A DNA stretch of 64,000 bases, from positions 518,652-582,651 of the forward strand of contig NZ_JACAQA010000005.1 of assembly GCF_013385425.1 (NCBI RefSeq). The letters are read 5' to 3'. This document shows, piece after piece, positions 44,447 through 53,001 of this stretch; position 1 is the first letter of the stretch; the number at the start of each line of letters is the position of its first letter. The DNA comes from Pseudomonas gingeri (GTDB lineage: Bacteria > Pseudomonadota > Gammaproteobacteria > Pseudomonadales > Pseudomonadaceae). A model generated the notes under the pieces. That model saw only the letters and a program-made list of their open reading frames with translations. It ran no database searches and was not told where the DNA came from. Made by a program: the position numbers and the translations under genes.

Positions 44447-45793
44447 GTGTTTTCCGAATTCGCCCTGCACGAACGCCTGCTCAAAGCCGTGGCCGAGCTT
44501 AAATTTGTCGAGCCTACGCCCGTGCAGGCCGCGGCCATTCCACTGGCGTTGCAGGGGCGTGACCTGCGGGTGACGGCGCAAACGGGTAGTGGCAAGACCG
44601 CCGCGTTCGTCCTGCCGATCCTCAATCGCCTGATCGGCCCGGCCAAGGTTCGCGTCAGCATCAAGACCCTGATCCTGCTGCCGACCCGTGAGCTGGCCCA
44701 GCAGACCATCAAGGAAGTCGAGCGTTTCTCCCAGTTCACTTTCATCAAGTCCGGCCTGATCACCGGTGGTGAAGACTTCAAGGTCCAGGCCGCCATGCTG
44801 CGCAAGGTGCCGGATATCCTGATCGGCACCCCGGGGCGGATGATCGAGCAACTGAACGCCGGCAACCTGGACTTGAAAGAAGTCGAAGTGCTGGTGCTCG
44901 ACGAAGCCGACCGCATGCTCGACATGGGTTTTGCCGAAGACGTGCAGCGCCTGGTGGACGAATGCACCAACCGCCAGCAGACCATGCTGTTCTCCGCCAC
45001 CACCGGCGGTTCCGGCCTGCGCGACATGATCGCCAAGGTCCTGAACAACCCTGAGCACCTGCAGCTCAATGCGGTCAGCCAACTGAACGACACCACGCGC
45101 CAGCAGATCATCACCGCCGACCACAACCAGCATAAAGAGCAGATCCTCAACTGGTTGCTGGCCAACGAGACCTATCAGAAAGCCATTGTCTTCACCAATA
45201 CCCGGGCCATGGCCGACCGTATCTACGGTCGCCTGGTGGCCCAGGAATACAAGGCTTTCGTCCTGCACGGCGAGAAGGACCAGAAGGACCGCAAGCTGGC
45301 CATCGACCGCCTGAAGCAGGGCGGGGTGAAGATCCTCGTGGCCACCGACGTCGCCGCTCGCGGCCTGGACGTGGACGGCCTGGACATGGTGATCAACTTC
45401 GATATGCCGCGCAGCGGCGACGAATACGTGCACCGTATCGGTCGGACCGGGCGTGCCGGTAACGACGGCCTGGCGATCTCGCTGATCTGCCACGGCGACT
45501 GGAACCTGATGTCGAGCATCGAGCGCTACCTCAAGCAGAGCTTCGAGCGCCGCACCATCAAGGAAGTCAAGGGCACCTATGGCGGGCCGAAGAAGGTCAA
45601 GGCTTCGGGCAAGGCTGTCGGCGTGAAGAAGAAAAAGACCGACGCCAAGGGCGACAAGAAGAAGTCGGCCGCCAAGGCACCGACCAAACGCAAGATCGCC
45701 AACCGGCCGAAGACCGATGCCCTGTCGTTGGTCAGCAAGGACGGTATGGCGCCGCTCAAGCGCCGCAAGCCGGAAGCCCCGGCTGCCGAATAA
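44447..45793 (+). CDS. DEAD-box ATP-dependent RNA helicase
   Basis: This 448-residue protein starts at a GTG with GAGGT upstream. All helicase motifs are present: FVEPTPVQ (Q motif), AQTGSGKT, PTRELAQQ, TPGR, VLDEADRML, FSATTGG, VATDVAARGLD and HRIGRTGRAG. The C-terminal 70 residues are rich in lysine (KKKKTDAKGDKKKSAAK), an RNA-binding tail. It resembles SrmB/RhlE-type helicases that help ribosome assembly, particularly in the cold. A strong terminator follows. Confidence 0.92.
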   Translation: MFSEFALHERLLKAVAELKFVEPTPVQAAAIPLALQGRDLRVTAQTGSGKTAAFVLPILNRLIGPAKVRVSIKTLILLPTRELAQQTIKEVERFSQFTFIKSGLITGGEDFKVQAAMLRKVPDILIGTPGRMIEQLNAGNLDLKEVEVLVLDEADRMLDMGFAEDVQRLVDECTNRQQTMLFSATTGGSGLRDMIAKVLNNPEHLQLNAVSQLNDTTRQQIITADHNQHKEQILNWLLANETYQKAIVFTNTRAMADRIYGRLVAQEYKAFVLHGEKDQKDRKLAIDRLKQGGVKILVATDVAARGLDVDGLDMVINFDMPRSGDEYVHRIGRTGRAGNDGLAISLICHGDWNLMSSIERYLKQSFERRTIKEVKGTYGGPKKVKASGKAVGVKKKKTDAKGDKKKSAAKAPTKRKIANRPKTDALSLVSKDGMAPLKRRKPEAPAAE

Positions 45794-45840
45794 CCCGCTA
45801 TCGGTTGCGTGAAAACGCAGTGAAGCGGTTGCTCTCCCAC

Positions 45841-45875
45841 CAATGCCCCGACTTGTCGGGGCATTGGCGTTTTTG
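45841..45875 (+). terminator. Rho-independent terminator of the helicase gene
   Basis: CAATGCCCCGAC and its exact inverse (45841-45866) with a very short loop are followed by GCGTTTTTG. Confidence 0.85.
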
Positions 45876-46043
45876 TGGGGCGATGCTTGCGCAGCTGCCC
45901 TTCAAATAGTGAAGGGCGGTAGTGGCACTTTGCTAAAAAACGGCAGTCAGATGGGAACTTCAACAACGACGCTCTGGTATTATTTCGCGCTCACGTTGGC
46001 AGGATGATGGAGCCCTGGAAGGCTCCGTATAGGGAATATGCTC

Positions 46044-47171
46044 ATGAACTACCTCGAACGCTCCATGTCTGCCTTGCGCTCCATCGGCATCACTTTCCCG
46101 GACCAGAATGCTCCCGTGCTGGCACTGCTGGACAAGGTATCGGTGTATGACGCCACCCGCGTCACCGCCATCGCCGCCACGCTGCAACAGTCCACGGTGT
46201 TCAATGCCGTGGTCCGCGACAAGTTGCAGAGCATGGACGTCAGCACCCGTTATGCCGATATCGCCGCCAGCTTCGATTCGATCCAGGCCGATGCCCGGCA
46301 GATGATGGAATGGATGGCCGACGGCAAGCTGCAATTCTCCGAGCGCATCCAACTGGGCTGGATGAATATGCGCCGCGGTTCGATCCCGGATCGCTTCGAG
46401 AGCATTCGCAAGAACTACCTGGATGTGGCGAAGTCGGCCAATGAGCAGATCCAGCTGGAAACCCTGATTCTCGAAGCCTATCAGGACTATCGCCTGGCGA
46501 TGAAAACGGCCGAGATAGATGCCTGCGAAGTGCAGAAAATCGCCCAGGCGAAGATGGATAGCGGGCGCCAGGGCCTGACCGAGGCCGGCGCGGCCCTGGA
46601 GGGTGCCGAGCTGGAAGCGACCGAACGGGCCAAGCTCGAACTGGCACGGGATGTCGCCTTGCGCGACCTGCAGGACGAGGACAAACGTTACCAGATCATC
46701 ACCGATATCGCCGATCAGTTGAAGACCGCCTACAACGCGGCCGAGCTGGTGTTTGCGCGCCTGAGCCAGTACCACAGCGTGAAAGAGCGGCTGTACCAGC
46801 GTGCCGTGAGCTTTTTCGCCACCAACGAAATCGTCCTGACCGGCCTGGCAGCGGGCTTTACTTCGTCCGGCGGGCTGGCCGAAGTGACCAACACCCTGAA
46901 TGCGATGAACCAGGGGATCAACTCCAGCCTGGAGATCCAGGCCAAGGTCGGCGGCGAGCAGCTGAATGCGGCGTTGAAGGCCGGCTACGGCTCGACCCTG
47001 AAGGCCAGCTCGGTCAAGGCCCTGGCCGATGCCGTGGTGGACTTCCAGGCCAGCAGCCTGAGTCTGATCCAGGAACTGCGCAAGGAGTCCTCGGCGGCGG
47101 CGGCGGAAATCGAGTCGATCACCGAGGACAGCAAGCGTCGCTTCAGCGCGCTCCTGCAAAAGGGGATCTGA
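46044..47171 (+). CDS. Helical coiled-coil protein, first gene of an unknown cluster
   Basis: This 375-residue, almost wholly helical protein has no signal peptide. Long coiled-coil stretches lie at about residues 130-235, and a small-residue-rich helix pair follows near 275-310 (IVLTGLAAGFTSSGGLAEVT). Low-level resemblance to TelA-type toxic-anion-resistance proteins is possible but not proven; relatives in Pseudomonas carry the uninformative name cell surface protein. The ATG at 46044 is 8 bases after AGGGA and is preferred to one at 46038. The next gene starts 2 bases after the stop, so the genes are coupled. Confidence 0.75.
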   Translation: MNYLERSMSALRSIGITFPDQNAPVLALLDKVSVYDATRVTAIAATLQQSTVFNAVVRDKLQSMDVSTRYADIAASFDSIQADARQMMEWMADGKLQFSERIQLGWMNMRRGSIPDRFESIRKNYLDVAKSANEQIQLETLILEAYQDYRLAMKTAEIDACEVQKIAQAKMDSGRQGLTEAGAALEGAELEATERAKLELARDVALRDLQDEDKRYQIITDIADQLKTAYNAAELVFARLSQYHSVKERLYQRAVSFFATNEIVLTGLAAGFTSSGGLAEVTNTLNAMNQGINSSLEIQAKVGGEQLNAALKAGYGSTLKASSVKALADAVVDFQASSLSLIQELRKESSAAAAEIESITEDSKRRFSALLQKGI

Positions 47172-47172
47172 A

Positions 47173-48420
47173 GTGAGCAACGTTGTCTCCCTCACCGAGC
47201 AGATGGGGGCCATGGCGCTGATCGACGAGATGCGTTTCAGCCAGGCCGAACTGCAGAAACAGCTGGACCTGCCCAAGCATCGCCTGCGGGTGGCCGAGCA
47301 GATCCGTGAGTTTTACCGGGCCAAGGGCATCGAGGTGGAGGATGCCCTGGTCGAAGAGGGCGTTCGCAACTTCTTCGCCAACCGCCTGACGTATCAGGCT
47401 CCGGCAACTTTCGGCTCGATGACCCGGCTGCTGGCACGGGTCTATATCACTCGTGGACGCTGGCTGCTGCCTACGGTAGGTGTCCTGGGAGTTGGGTTGT
47501 GGGTGCTGTTGGTTGCGCCGTCGGTCTCGGAGTTTTCTGCTCAGGCGTCGCTGAGCGCAGCACAGGGTCGAGTGGATGAGGCTAGGGCGCTGGTTGCAAG
47601 CCATGCCGGGCAGCGTGAGCAGTTGGAAAAGCGTGTCTCCACGCTGAAGGCCGATGGGCTTGTGGCGAATTTGCCGGCGGCGCGGCAGGTATTTGAACAG
47701 ACCGGGCCGGTGCTGGAGACCGCGCGTGCAGCAGAACGGATCACGCTGCCGGTGCACGTCACGGAACAGAGTTACAAAGAGGACTCCAAGCTGGCCGCCT
47801 CGGCGGTCAAGAGCCTGAAGAAGGACAGTGCCGACATGAAGGCACTGGCGACTCAGCTGGATGCGCTGAGCGCGCAAACGGACACGATCAGGCCCTGGTT
47901 GACGAAGCTGCAGGATGCGCAGGAACAAGTGCGCAAGATGGGCTTGAGCAACGCCGATGCCGGGCAGTTCCAACCGCTGTTTGCCAAGGTCGATCAGGCC
48001 GTCAAGGTCATGGATGCGACGGCCGCCGAACAGGGATTGAAGGAGGTTGAGCAACTGCGGGCGATAGCGGCGACACCCTTGACCCTGGAAGTGGTCAGCC
48101 GTACCGGCGAGAAGTCGATGGTTGAGCGCAATTTCGATCCGACCGGGGGCAAGTCCTGGTACCTGCTGGCCGAGGCGCTCGACGCCTCGGGCAATGTCGT
48201 CCCGTTGCCCATCACCAGTGTCGAGACCGGGGAGCGGCGTTATGCCTCGATATTTGGCGTGCGGGTCAATCAGGCCACCTACCAGGCGGCCAAGAATGAC
48301 AAGCAGGCGGATGGCCTTGTCGATGATCGCCTGATGGGGAAAAAGGCGGCCAACTCGCTGTCCTTTACGTTCGTCAAAGGACCGGTCAAAACCAAACCTG
48401 ATTACATCCTGGAGTGGTAA
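47173..48420 (+). CDS. Membrane-anchored coiled-coil protein (DUF6384-like)
   Basis: This 415-residue protein starts at GTG with AGGGG upstream. A cytoplasmic N-terminal domain of about 90 residues (EQMGAMALIDEMRFSQAELQ, then REFYRAKGIEVEDALVEEG) is followed by one membrane helix at about 97-115 (WLLPTVGVLGVGLWVLLVAP). A long coiled coil runs from 120 to 300 and a beta-rich C-terminal domain (TLEVVSRTGEKSMVERNFDP onward) ends the protein. The coiled coil and last domain should be periplasmic. The stop shares a base with the next start (TAATG). Function unknown. Confidence 0.75.
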   Translation: MSNVVSLTEQMGAMALIDEMRFSQAELQKQLDLPKHRLRVAEQIREFYRAKGIEVEDALVEEGVRNFFANRLTYQAPATFGSMTRLLARVYITRGRWLLPTVGVLGVGLWVLLVAPSVSEFSAQASLSAAQGRVDEARALVASHAGQREQLEKRVSTLKADGLVANLPAARQVFEQTGPVLETARAAERITLPVHVTEQSYKEDSKLAASAVKSLKKDSADMKALATQLDALSAQTDTIRPWLTKLQDAQEQVRKMGLSNADAGQFQPLFAKVDQAVKVMDATAAEQGLKEVEQLRAIAATPLTLEVVSRTGEKSMVERNFDPTGGKSWYLLAEALDASGNVVPLPITSVETGERRYASIFGVRVNQATYQAAKNDKQADGLVDDRLMGKKAANSLSFTFVKGPVKTKPDYILEW

Positions 48421-49784
48421 TGAACGCGAGCCGCATAGAAGCTTCCATCCGCGACAACTCCCGGAACCTGGAGGCACAGCTGCGCCAACTGCAGCTCGAG
48501 TTGTCCGCTGCCCACGATCAGGAGTTGCGCCTGCAGCAGGGGCTCGGCAACGCCTTTCCGCATATCGCCAATTATCAGCTGTCCGGCGGTGCCCCGCTGT
48601 CTGTCGAGGTTCAGCGTTTGCTCGACCAGCGCGAGCAGGCGGAGGCCGCTTTGCGTCAGGAGCTGGCGCAGGTGGAGGAGGGCATTGCCGGGCAGTTGCA
48701 GGTGATCTCGGGCTTGGCCGAGGCGCTTGAGACCCAGGTGGCGGACCTTGATCAGCAAGTCGAGCAGGACCTCCGGGCCCAGCAGCAGGCCGCCTTGATC
48801 AGCGAGGCCGACGAGCAGTCCTACAAGGAACTGCGCGATGAATGTCGGCTCAAGCTCCAGGCATTCCAGGCCGACCCGCTTTATGTCTATCTGCGCGACC
48901 GCGGATTCGGTACCGAGGGTTATGTCGGTCGGTTTGTCTGGCGCGGGCTGGACCGTTGGGTGGCGCGACTGTGCAATTTCACCCAGAACAGTGCCGCCGA
49001 GCGCACGCTGCTGGCCATGCAGCGGGCCAATGAAGCAGTTGGCAAGGAGCGTCAGGCAAATCGGGCGGCCCAGGAGGCCGAGCGCGCGCGGCTGCATCAA
49101 CGTGCCCTGTCCGCCAGCGATCTGCCGGTCTTGCAAGAGCGTCAGCGGCAAGCGCAGCAGGCGCTGGAAGCGGGCAAGGCGCAGGCCAATGCGCTCCATC
49201 AGCGCCTGGCGCCCTACGTCAGCAAGCGTGACGAGGGTTTCGCCAAGGCCTCCGAGCTGTTGTCCCGGCAACTGGCCGAGATGAATGACCTGACCCTGGA
49301 GCAACTGGCCGGACAGACCCAGGGTGCGCAGGATGACGAGCTGGTGCGCAGGGTACGTGATCTGCGCGCTGAGCTGGAGGTGTTGCGGTTGCGCGTGCCT
49401 TCTCTGGAGCGGCAGTGCCGGGACGCCGAGGCCAGCTATGAGCTGGCCAAGCAACTGGAGCGTACGTTGCAGTCAGGGGGACTCATCAGTTCCCGCTACG
49501 ACTATCAGAACGTGGATCTTGATGGCTTGCTCGTCGGGTTCATGCGGGGCGCCCTGTCGCTCTCCCAGGTGGTGAGTGAGGTGGACAATAACCGCGAGTT
49601 CATCAGGGTTGCTCCCAGCCCGAGCAGCAGTGCCCGTTCGAGCAGCAGTCGGAGCCGCGGTTCGCACAGCAGTTCGGGCAGCTTCTTTGGGGGCGGTTCG
49701 TCGGGCGGTTCCAGTTCCGCTAGCTCGTCCGGTTCTTCCAGCTCAGGGAGTGGCGGCGGGTTCTCCACCAGCGACAGTCTCTAG
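48420..49784 (+). CDS. Coiled-coil protein with Ser/Gly-rich tail
   Basis: This 454-residue protein has dense coiled coils at about residues 1-150 and 190-355 around a small globular part with VYLRDRGFGTEGYVGRFVWR and DRWVARLCNF. It ends in a low-complexity tail (398-454) made almost only of Ser and Gly with FFGGGSSGG and GSGGGFSTSDSL. Such tails occur on TPM/YgcG-type envelope proteins. No signal peptide or membrane helix is visible. It overlaps the previous gene by one base and ends just before a strong terminator. Confidence 0.72.
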   Translation: MNASRIEASIRDNSRNLEAQLRQLQLELSAAHDQELRLQQGLGNAFPHIANYQLSGGAPLSVEVQRLLDQREQAEAALRQELAQVEEGIAGQLQVISGLAEALETQVADLDQQVEQDLRAQQQAALISEADEQSYKELRDECRLKLQAFQADPLYVYLRDRGFGTEGYVGRFVWRGLDRWVARLCNFTQNSAAERTLLAMQRANEAVGKERQANRAAQEAERARLHQRALSASDLPVLQERQRQAQQALEAGKAQANALHQRLAPYVSKRDEGFAKASELLSRQLAEMNDLTLEQLAGQTQGAQDDELVRRVRDLRAELEVLRLRVPSLERQCRDAEASYELAKQLERTLQSGGLISSRYDYQNVDLDGLLVGFMRGALSLSQVVSEVDNNREFIRVAPSPSSSARSSSSRSRGSHSSSGSFFGGGSSGGSSSASSSGSSSSGSGGGFSTSDSL

Positions 49785-49808
49785 ATCGAAAGGTCTGACG
49801 GAACAAGG

Positions 49809-49842
49809 ACGGGGCAGCACAGGCTGCCCCGTGTCGTTTCTC
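49809..49842 (+). terminator. Terminator closing the three-gene cluster
   Basis: Perfect 10-bp arms ACGGGGCAGC and GCTGCCCCGT with an ACAG loop are followed by GTCGTTTCT, 24 bases after the stop of the third gene. It separates the cluster from the small gene at 49981. Confidence 0.7.
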
Positions 49843-49980
49843 CCGGGCTCGATCGGCCAGGCGTCGGGCGGTTTCCGCCCAATGGTCATCCGTGGGTGCA
49901 AACCGGCTGAACCGTCATGGCCGACACTACTCTATCCTTATGCAGGGCTTCTCACTCTCACACGTGAAGGGTTAATCAGG

Positions 49981-50373
49981 ATGACGACTTACAACTGGGA
50001 ACTGATCGAACGTTTGCTCCATGAGGTGCAGAACAGCGCCGGTCATAGCTTCGCCCCCCGGGCCTACGCCGAGGAGCACGCCACGGCCCAGGCCGCGCAG
50101 GGACAGGCGACGGGCAATCTCGATGACCTGAAGGCGCTGGCGGCCGATTACGAACGGCTGCTGCTCAAGCACGACTATATCGAGAGCCGCCCGGAGGACG
50201 AGGGCGGTAATGGCGAGAACTTTATCCTTACGCCGCGTGGCTCTGCCCTGTTGAGCCTGCTTGACAGCAGCATTCCCGGCAACGATCACCCTTTGCAGGT
50301 ACTCGACGAGCAGGTTGATGCGCTGGACCCGGCCACCTTCGATCAGTTGGCCGCCAAGGTGCAGATCGCCTGA
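49981..50373 (+). CDS. Small winged-helix-like protein (DUF2513-like)
   Basis: This 130-residue protein starts NWELIERLLHEVQNSAGHSF and has LAADYERLLLKHDYIESRP followed by NFILTPRGSALLSLLD. This resembles the helix-turn-helix and wing of DUF2513-type proteins, in which the phrase LTPRG marks the wing. It could bind DNA or protein. A terminator separates it from the upstream cluster, so it should have its own promoter in the 196-base gap, which otherwise holds no gene. Confidence 0.65.
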   Translation: MTTYNWELIERLLHEVQNSAGHSFAPRAYAEEHATAQAAQGQATGNLDDLKALAADYERLLLKHDYIESRPEDEGGNGENFILTPRGSALLSLLDSSIPGNDHPLQVLDEQVDALDPATFDQLAAKVQIA

Positions 50374-50402
50374 GCCCCGGGCCAACAGACGACGGCTTTT
50401 GC

Positions 50403-51272
50403 TCAACCGCCCTGAGCGGTTTTCAGGCATTTGAGCTGCGAGAAGTCCTGGCGCATTTCGTCGATCTTCTTCAGTAGCCGCGTCCGTTGGTCGGCGTTGC
50501 TCTCGGCCATCAGCGCCACCAGCAGGCTGCGGGTGGCCTGCTCCGCACGCTCGTGAGCCTGGCGGTACTCGGTGGTCCACAGGCTGTCCTGATCTTGCAG
50601 CAACTGTTCGATCCGTTGCGGGAAGTCCGCGCGCTGACGCTGTTCGACCGCCTCGCTCAACTGCATCTGCCAGTTCATCCGGTTGGCCACCCATAGCCGG
50701 TTCTGTTCGCCGAGGCTGGTGGACCAGGCGGTGATGCGCTGTTGCTGGCTCAGGCTCAATGGCCCCAGCCAGCCCTTGAGGCGCTTGCTCATGCGCTCGG
50801 CGCGGTCGCGGATCTGTTCGTCGACGGGCGGGGTCACGTACTCCGCTCGATGTTCACGCTGATCCTTGGCAAAAGCCTGGCTCATCTCGCTTACCTGTTG
50901 ATCGCTCAGGCCCCGCAGCAACTCGACCGCCGAGGGCGTGACGGTGCGCGTGACCTGGGCAATCGCCTGGCGGGCCTCGGCGGTGCGGGCCTGCACGTTG
51001 GCATCGGTGACCTGACGGGTTTCGACCATCTGCTGCACGCGCTCGAGCCAGTCCAGGTAGTCCGGCAGTTGCGTGGTGCAATGCCAGTGCAGGTGCTCCT
51101 TGAGGCGTTCGCGGAACCAGTCTTTCTGCCCGCGGTTCATGTCCACGTAGTCGCCGAGGGTCCAGGGAATGATCACATCGAGGTTGCGGTAGGCCAGGCC
51201 TGCCCGCGAGCAGGCGCCGATGGTCAGGCTCAGGAGCAGCAACCAGAAGAGGGAGGTCAGCCGGTACGACAT
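50403..51272 (-). CDS. DUF6279-like lipoprotein
   Basis: This 289-residue protein has a lipoprotein signal peptide: hydrophobic LFWLLLLSLTIGAC with the lipobox ending in C21. The mature part is helical and charged with no membrane segment, so it should be attached to the outer (or inner) membrane facing the periplasm. Family members match DUF6279; the role is unknown. The ATG at 51270-51272 follows AGGA by 7 bases. It is convergent with the winged-helix gene. The 219 bases before it hold nothing recognisable. Confidence 0.8.
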   Translation of the reverse strand: MSYRLTSLFWLLLLSLTIGACSRAGLAYRNLDVIIPWTLGDYVDMNRGQKDWFRERLKEHLHWHCTTQLPDYLDWLERVQQMVETRQVTDANVQARTAEARQAIAQVTRTVTPSAVELLRGLSDQQVSEMSQAFAKDQREHRAEYVTPPVDEQIRDRAERMSKRLKGWLGPLSLSQQQRITAWSTSLGEQNRLWVANRMNWQMQLSEAVEQRQRADFPQRIEQLLQDQDSLWTTEYRQAHERAEQATRSLLVALMAESNADQRTRLLKKIDEMRQDFSQLKCLKTAQGG

Positions 51273-51491
51273 GGATGAATCCTGATGGGGGCATCTCTCC
51301 ATGGAACGCTTCTGCGGCCAGTGGTTCAACCGCTCAATGGTTTCCATCGATGACCATGGCGGCTGATACGGGCGCAAGGGGATTTGTGCACGGGTGATCG
51401 GCGCGGTATCTGCAATGGGGGCGGGAGTGTTGCTTCAGCCCTGCGCCTTGAGGTTCAAAGCGCAGAGTGGCTTGGGTGTTGCGCGGGGGAA

Positions 51492-51680
51492 TTACTTTTT
51501 GCCGAGGGTGATCTGTTTCGACGGGCCGAAAGTCTGGCCGCTGACGCCTTTGGCAATTTGCTGGATCTCGCCGCCGGATTTCAGGAAAGCCGCAATTTGC
51601 TCGTTGATCGAATCGCTGGTCTCAACGGCTGGAGCGGGCTTTGCTTTGCTGTTCGATGCTTTTACGCGCATGGCGGCCAT
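51492..51680 (-). CDS. Small basic protein with an FLxxGG-x-I motif
   Basis: This 62-residue protein has a basic, disordered N-terminus (RVKASNSKAKPAP), then a helix and turn INEQIAAFLKSGGEIQQIAK and a basic C-terminus. The FLKSGGEIQQI segment resembles the core of SutA, the Pseudomonas RNA-polymerase-binding small protein (FLARGGKVQEI as I recall it), but the acidic SutA N-terminus is absent. AGG lies 4 bases before the ATG. Function not known. Confidence 0.6.
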   Translation of the reverse strand: MAAMRVKASNSKAKPAPAVETSDSINEQIAAFLKSGGEIQQIAKGVSGQTFGPSKQITLGKK

Positions 51681-52027
51681 TAACCTGTGTAGATATTAAC
51701 TGGATCGATCATTCTACCTGAAAGACTTGACAATTGCTTGATAAATATCCAGGGCAAAGGTAGTGGGGTATTCGCCAAGACGTGGTGGGGGCCTTGTTAT
51801 TATTGGCTAAGCTACTGTTTTGACTCGTAACCCGGCCTCGATATTTTCCACGCGAGGGTCGAATTTCGAGGGCGAGCACAGTCGTCGGTCTGACGAACGG
51901 ACCTGTTTCTGTCGGCAACCCCTTGAAAATCAAGCCTTGCAGCGGGCTTTTCAGCCGGGGGCAAGCGCTGTGAAACAGCGTCGTCAAACTCGGGTAGAAT
52001 GCCAGCCACGCAATGAGGGTATTGGAA
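51681..52027. other. Gene-free divergent region before cvfB
   Basis: These 347 bases lie between the small basic protein and CvfB starts. A TTGACA at about 51726 has no matching -10 element at the right distance. TAGAAT at 51995-52000 could be the -10 element of cvfB. No gene with a ribosome-binding site is seen. Confidence 0.4.
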
Positions 52028-52864
52028 ATGGCTTTAGTCGGGCGTTATAACAGCTTGCAAGTGGTTAAACACACTAATTTCGGTTTGTATCTGGACGGCG
52101 GCGCGGACGGCGAGATTCTTCTACCCAACCGTTATATCCCCAAGGATATTCCCAGTGAAGATGAAGACTGGCTGAATGTTTTCATTTATCTGGACAGTGC
52201 TGACAAGTTGATTGCCACCACGGAAAAACCCAAAGTTCAGGTCGGTGAATTCGCCAGTCTCAAAGTCAAGGAAGTTAACAGTATTGGTGTGTTCCTCGAT
52301 TGGGGTTTGCCCAAGGATCTGCTGTTGCCGTATTCCGAAGAGAAGCGCCAGTTGAGCGCCGGCGACTATTGCGTGGTGCATGTCTACCTCGACAAGCATA
52401 CCCGTCGCATCACCGCCACGGCCCGCCTGGATCGCTACCTGGACAAGACTCCGGCCAGCTACACGCCCGGCCAGGAAGTCGACCTGCTGGTGGCCGAAGC
52501 TACCGACATGGGTTTCAAGGCGATCATCAACAACAAGCATTGGGGGCTGATTCACAAGAACGAAGTGTTCAAGTTCCTGCGGGCCGGCAAAGAGGAAAAG
52601 GGCTTTATCAAGGAGATCCGCGCCGACGGCAAGATCAGCCTGAGCCTGCAACCCGTTGGCGAAGAAGCTTCCGGTAGCCTGAACAGCAAGATCCTCGCCA
52701 AGTTGCGTGAAAACAACGGGGTGCTGGCGGTCAGCGACAAGAGCGATCCGACCGTGATCAGCGGTTTGTTCGGGGTCAGCAAAGGCAACTTCAAGAAAGC
52801 CATTGGCGCGCTCTACAAGCAAGGGCAGATTGTGATCCATGCCGATCGCATCGAATTGAGCTGA
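52028..52864 (+). CDS. CvfB-like S1 RNA-binding protein
   Basis: This 278-residue protein has S1-type beta-barrel repeats (YNSLQVVKHTNFGLYLDGGA at the start, VKEVNSIGVFLDWGLPKDLL and VAEATDMGFKAIINNKHWGL). A C-terminal winged helix contains TVISGLFGVSKGNFKKAIGA and GQIVIHADRIEL. This is the CvfB layout. CvfB binds RNA and affects virulence genes in staphylococci; in Pseudomonas the role is unstudied. The ATG at 52028 follows GAGGG. Confidence 0.87.
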   Translation: MALVGRYNSLQVVKHTNFGLYLDGGADGEILLPNRYIPKDIPSEDEDWLNVFIYLDSADKLIATTEKPKVQVGEFASLKVKEVNSIGVFLDWGLPKDLLLPYSEEKRQLSAGDYCVVHVYLDKHTRRITATARLDRYLDKTPASYTPGQEVDLLVAEATDMGFKAIINNKHWGLIHKNEVFKFLRAGKEEKGFIKEIRADGKISLSLQPVGEEASGSLNSKILAKLRENNGVLAVSDKSDPTVISGLFGVSKGNFKKAIGALYKQGQIVIHADRIELS

Positions 52865-52890
52865 GTGTGGATGTTGCCCGGGCTGACGTC

Positions 52891-52961
52891 ATCGCCGGCA
52901 AGCCAGCTCCCACAATAATCGCGTTTCAGCGTGATTCTGTAGGCGCCGGCTTGCTGGCGAT
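52891..52961. repeat. REPIN: inverted REP pair (CGGCTTGCTGGCGA type)
   Basis: A minus-oriented REP at 52891-52914 (ATCGCCGGCAAGCCAGCTCC then CACA) faces a plus-oriented REP at 52938-52961 (TGTAGGCGCCGGCTTGCTGG then CGAT) across 23 bases. It sits 26 bases after the cvfB stop, between convergent genes. Confidence 0.85.
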
Positions 52962-53001
52962 GGACTGCGTAGCTGTCCTGCCTGTCGCAACCCTGCAAGG
53001 C

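Noticed and set aside
49576-49980. N-terminal extension of the winged-helix-like gene
   Set aside because: It overlaps the Ser/Gly tail of the previous gene in another frame and crosses a terminator.
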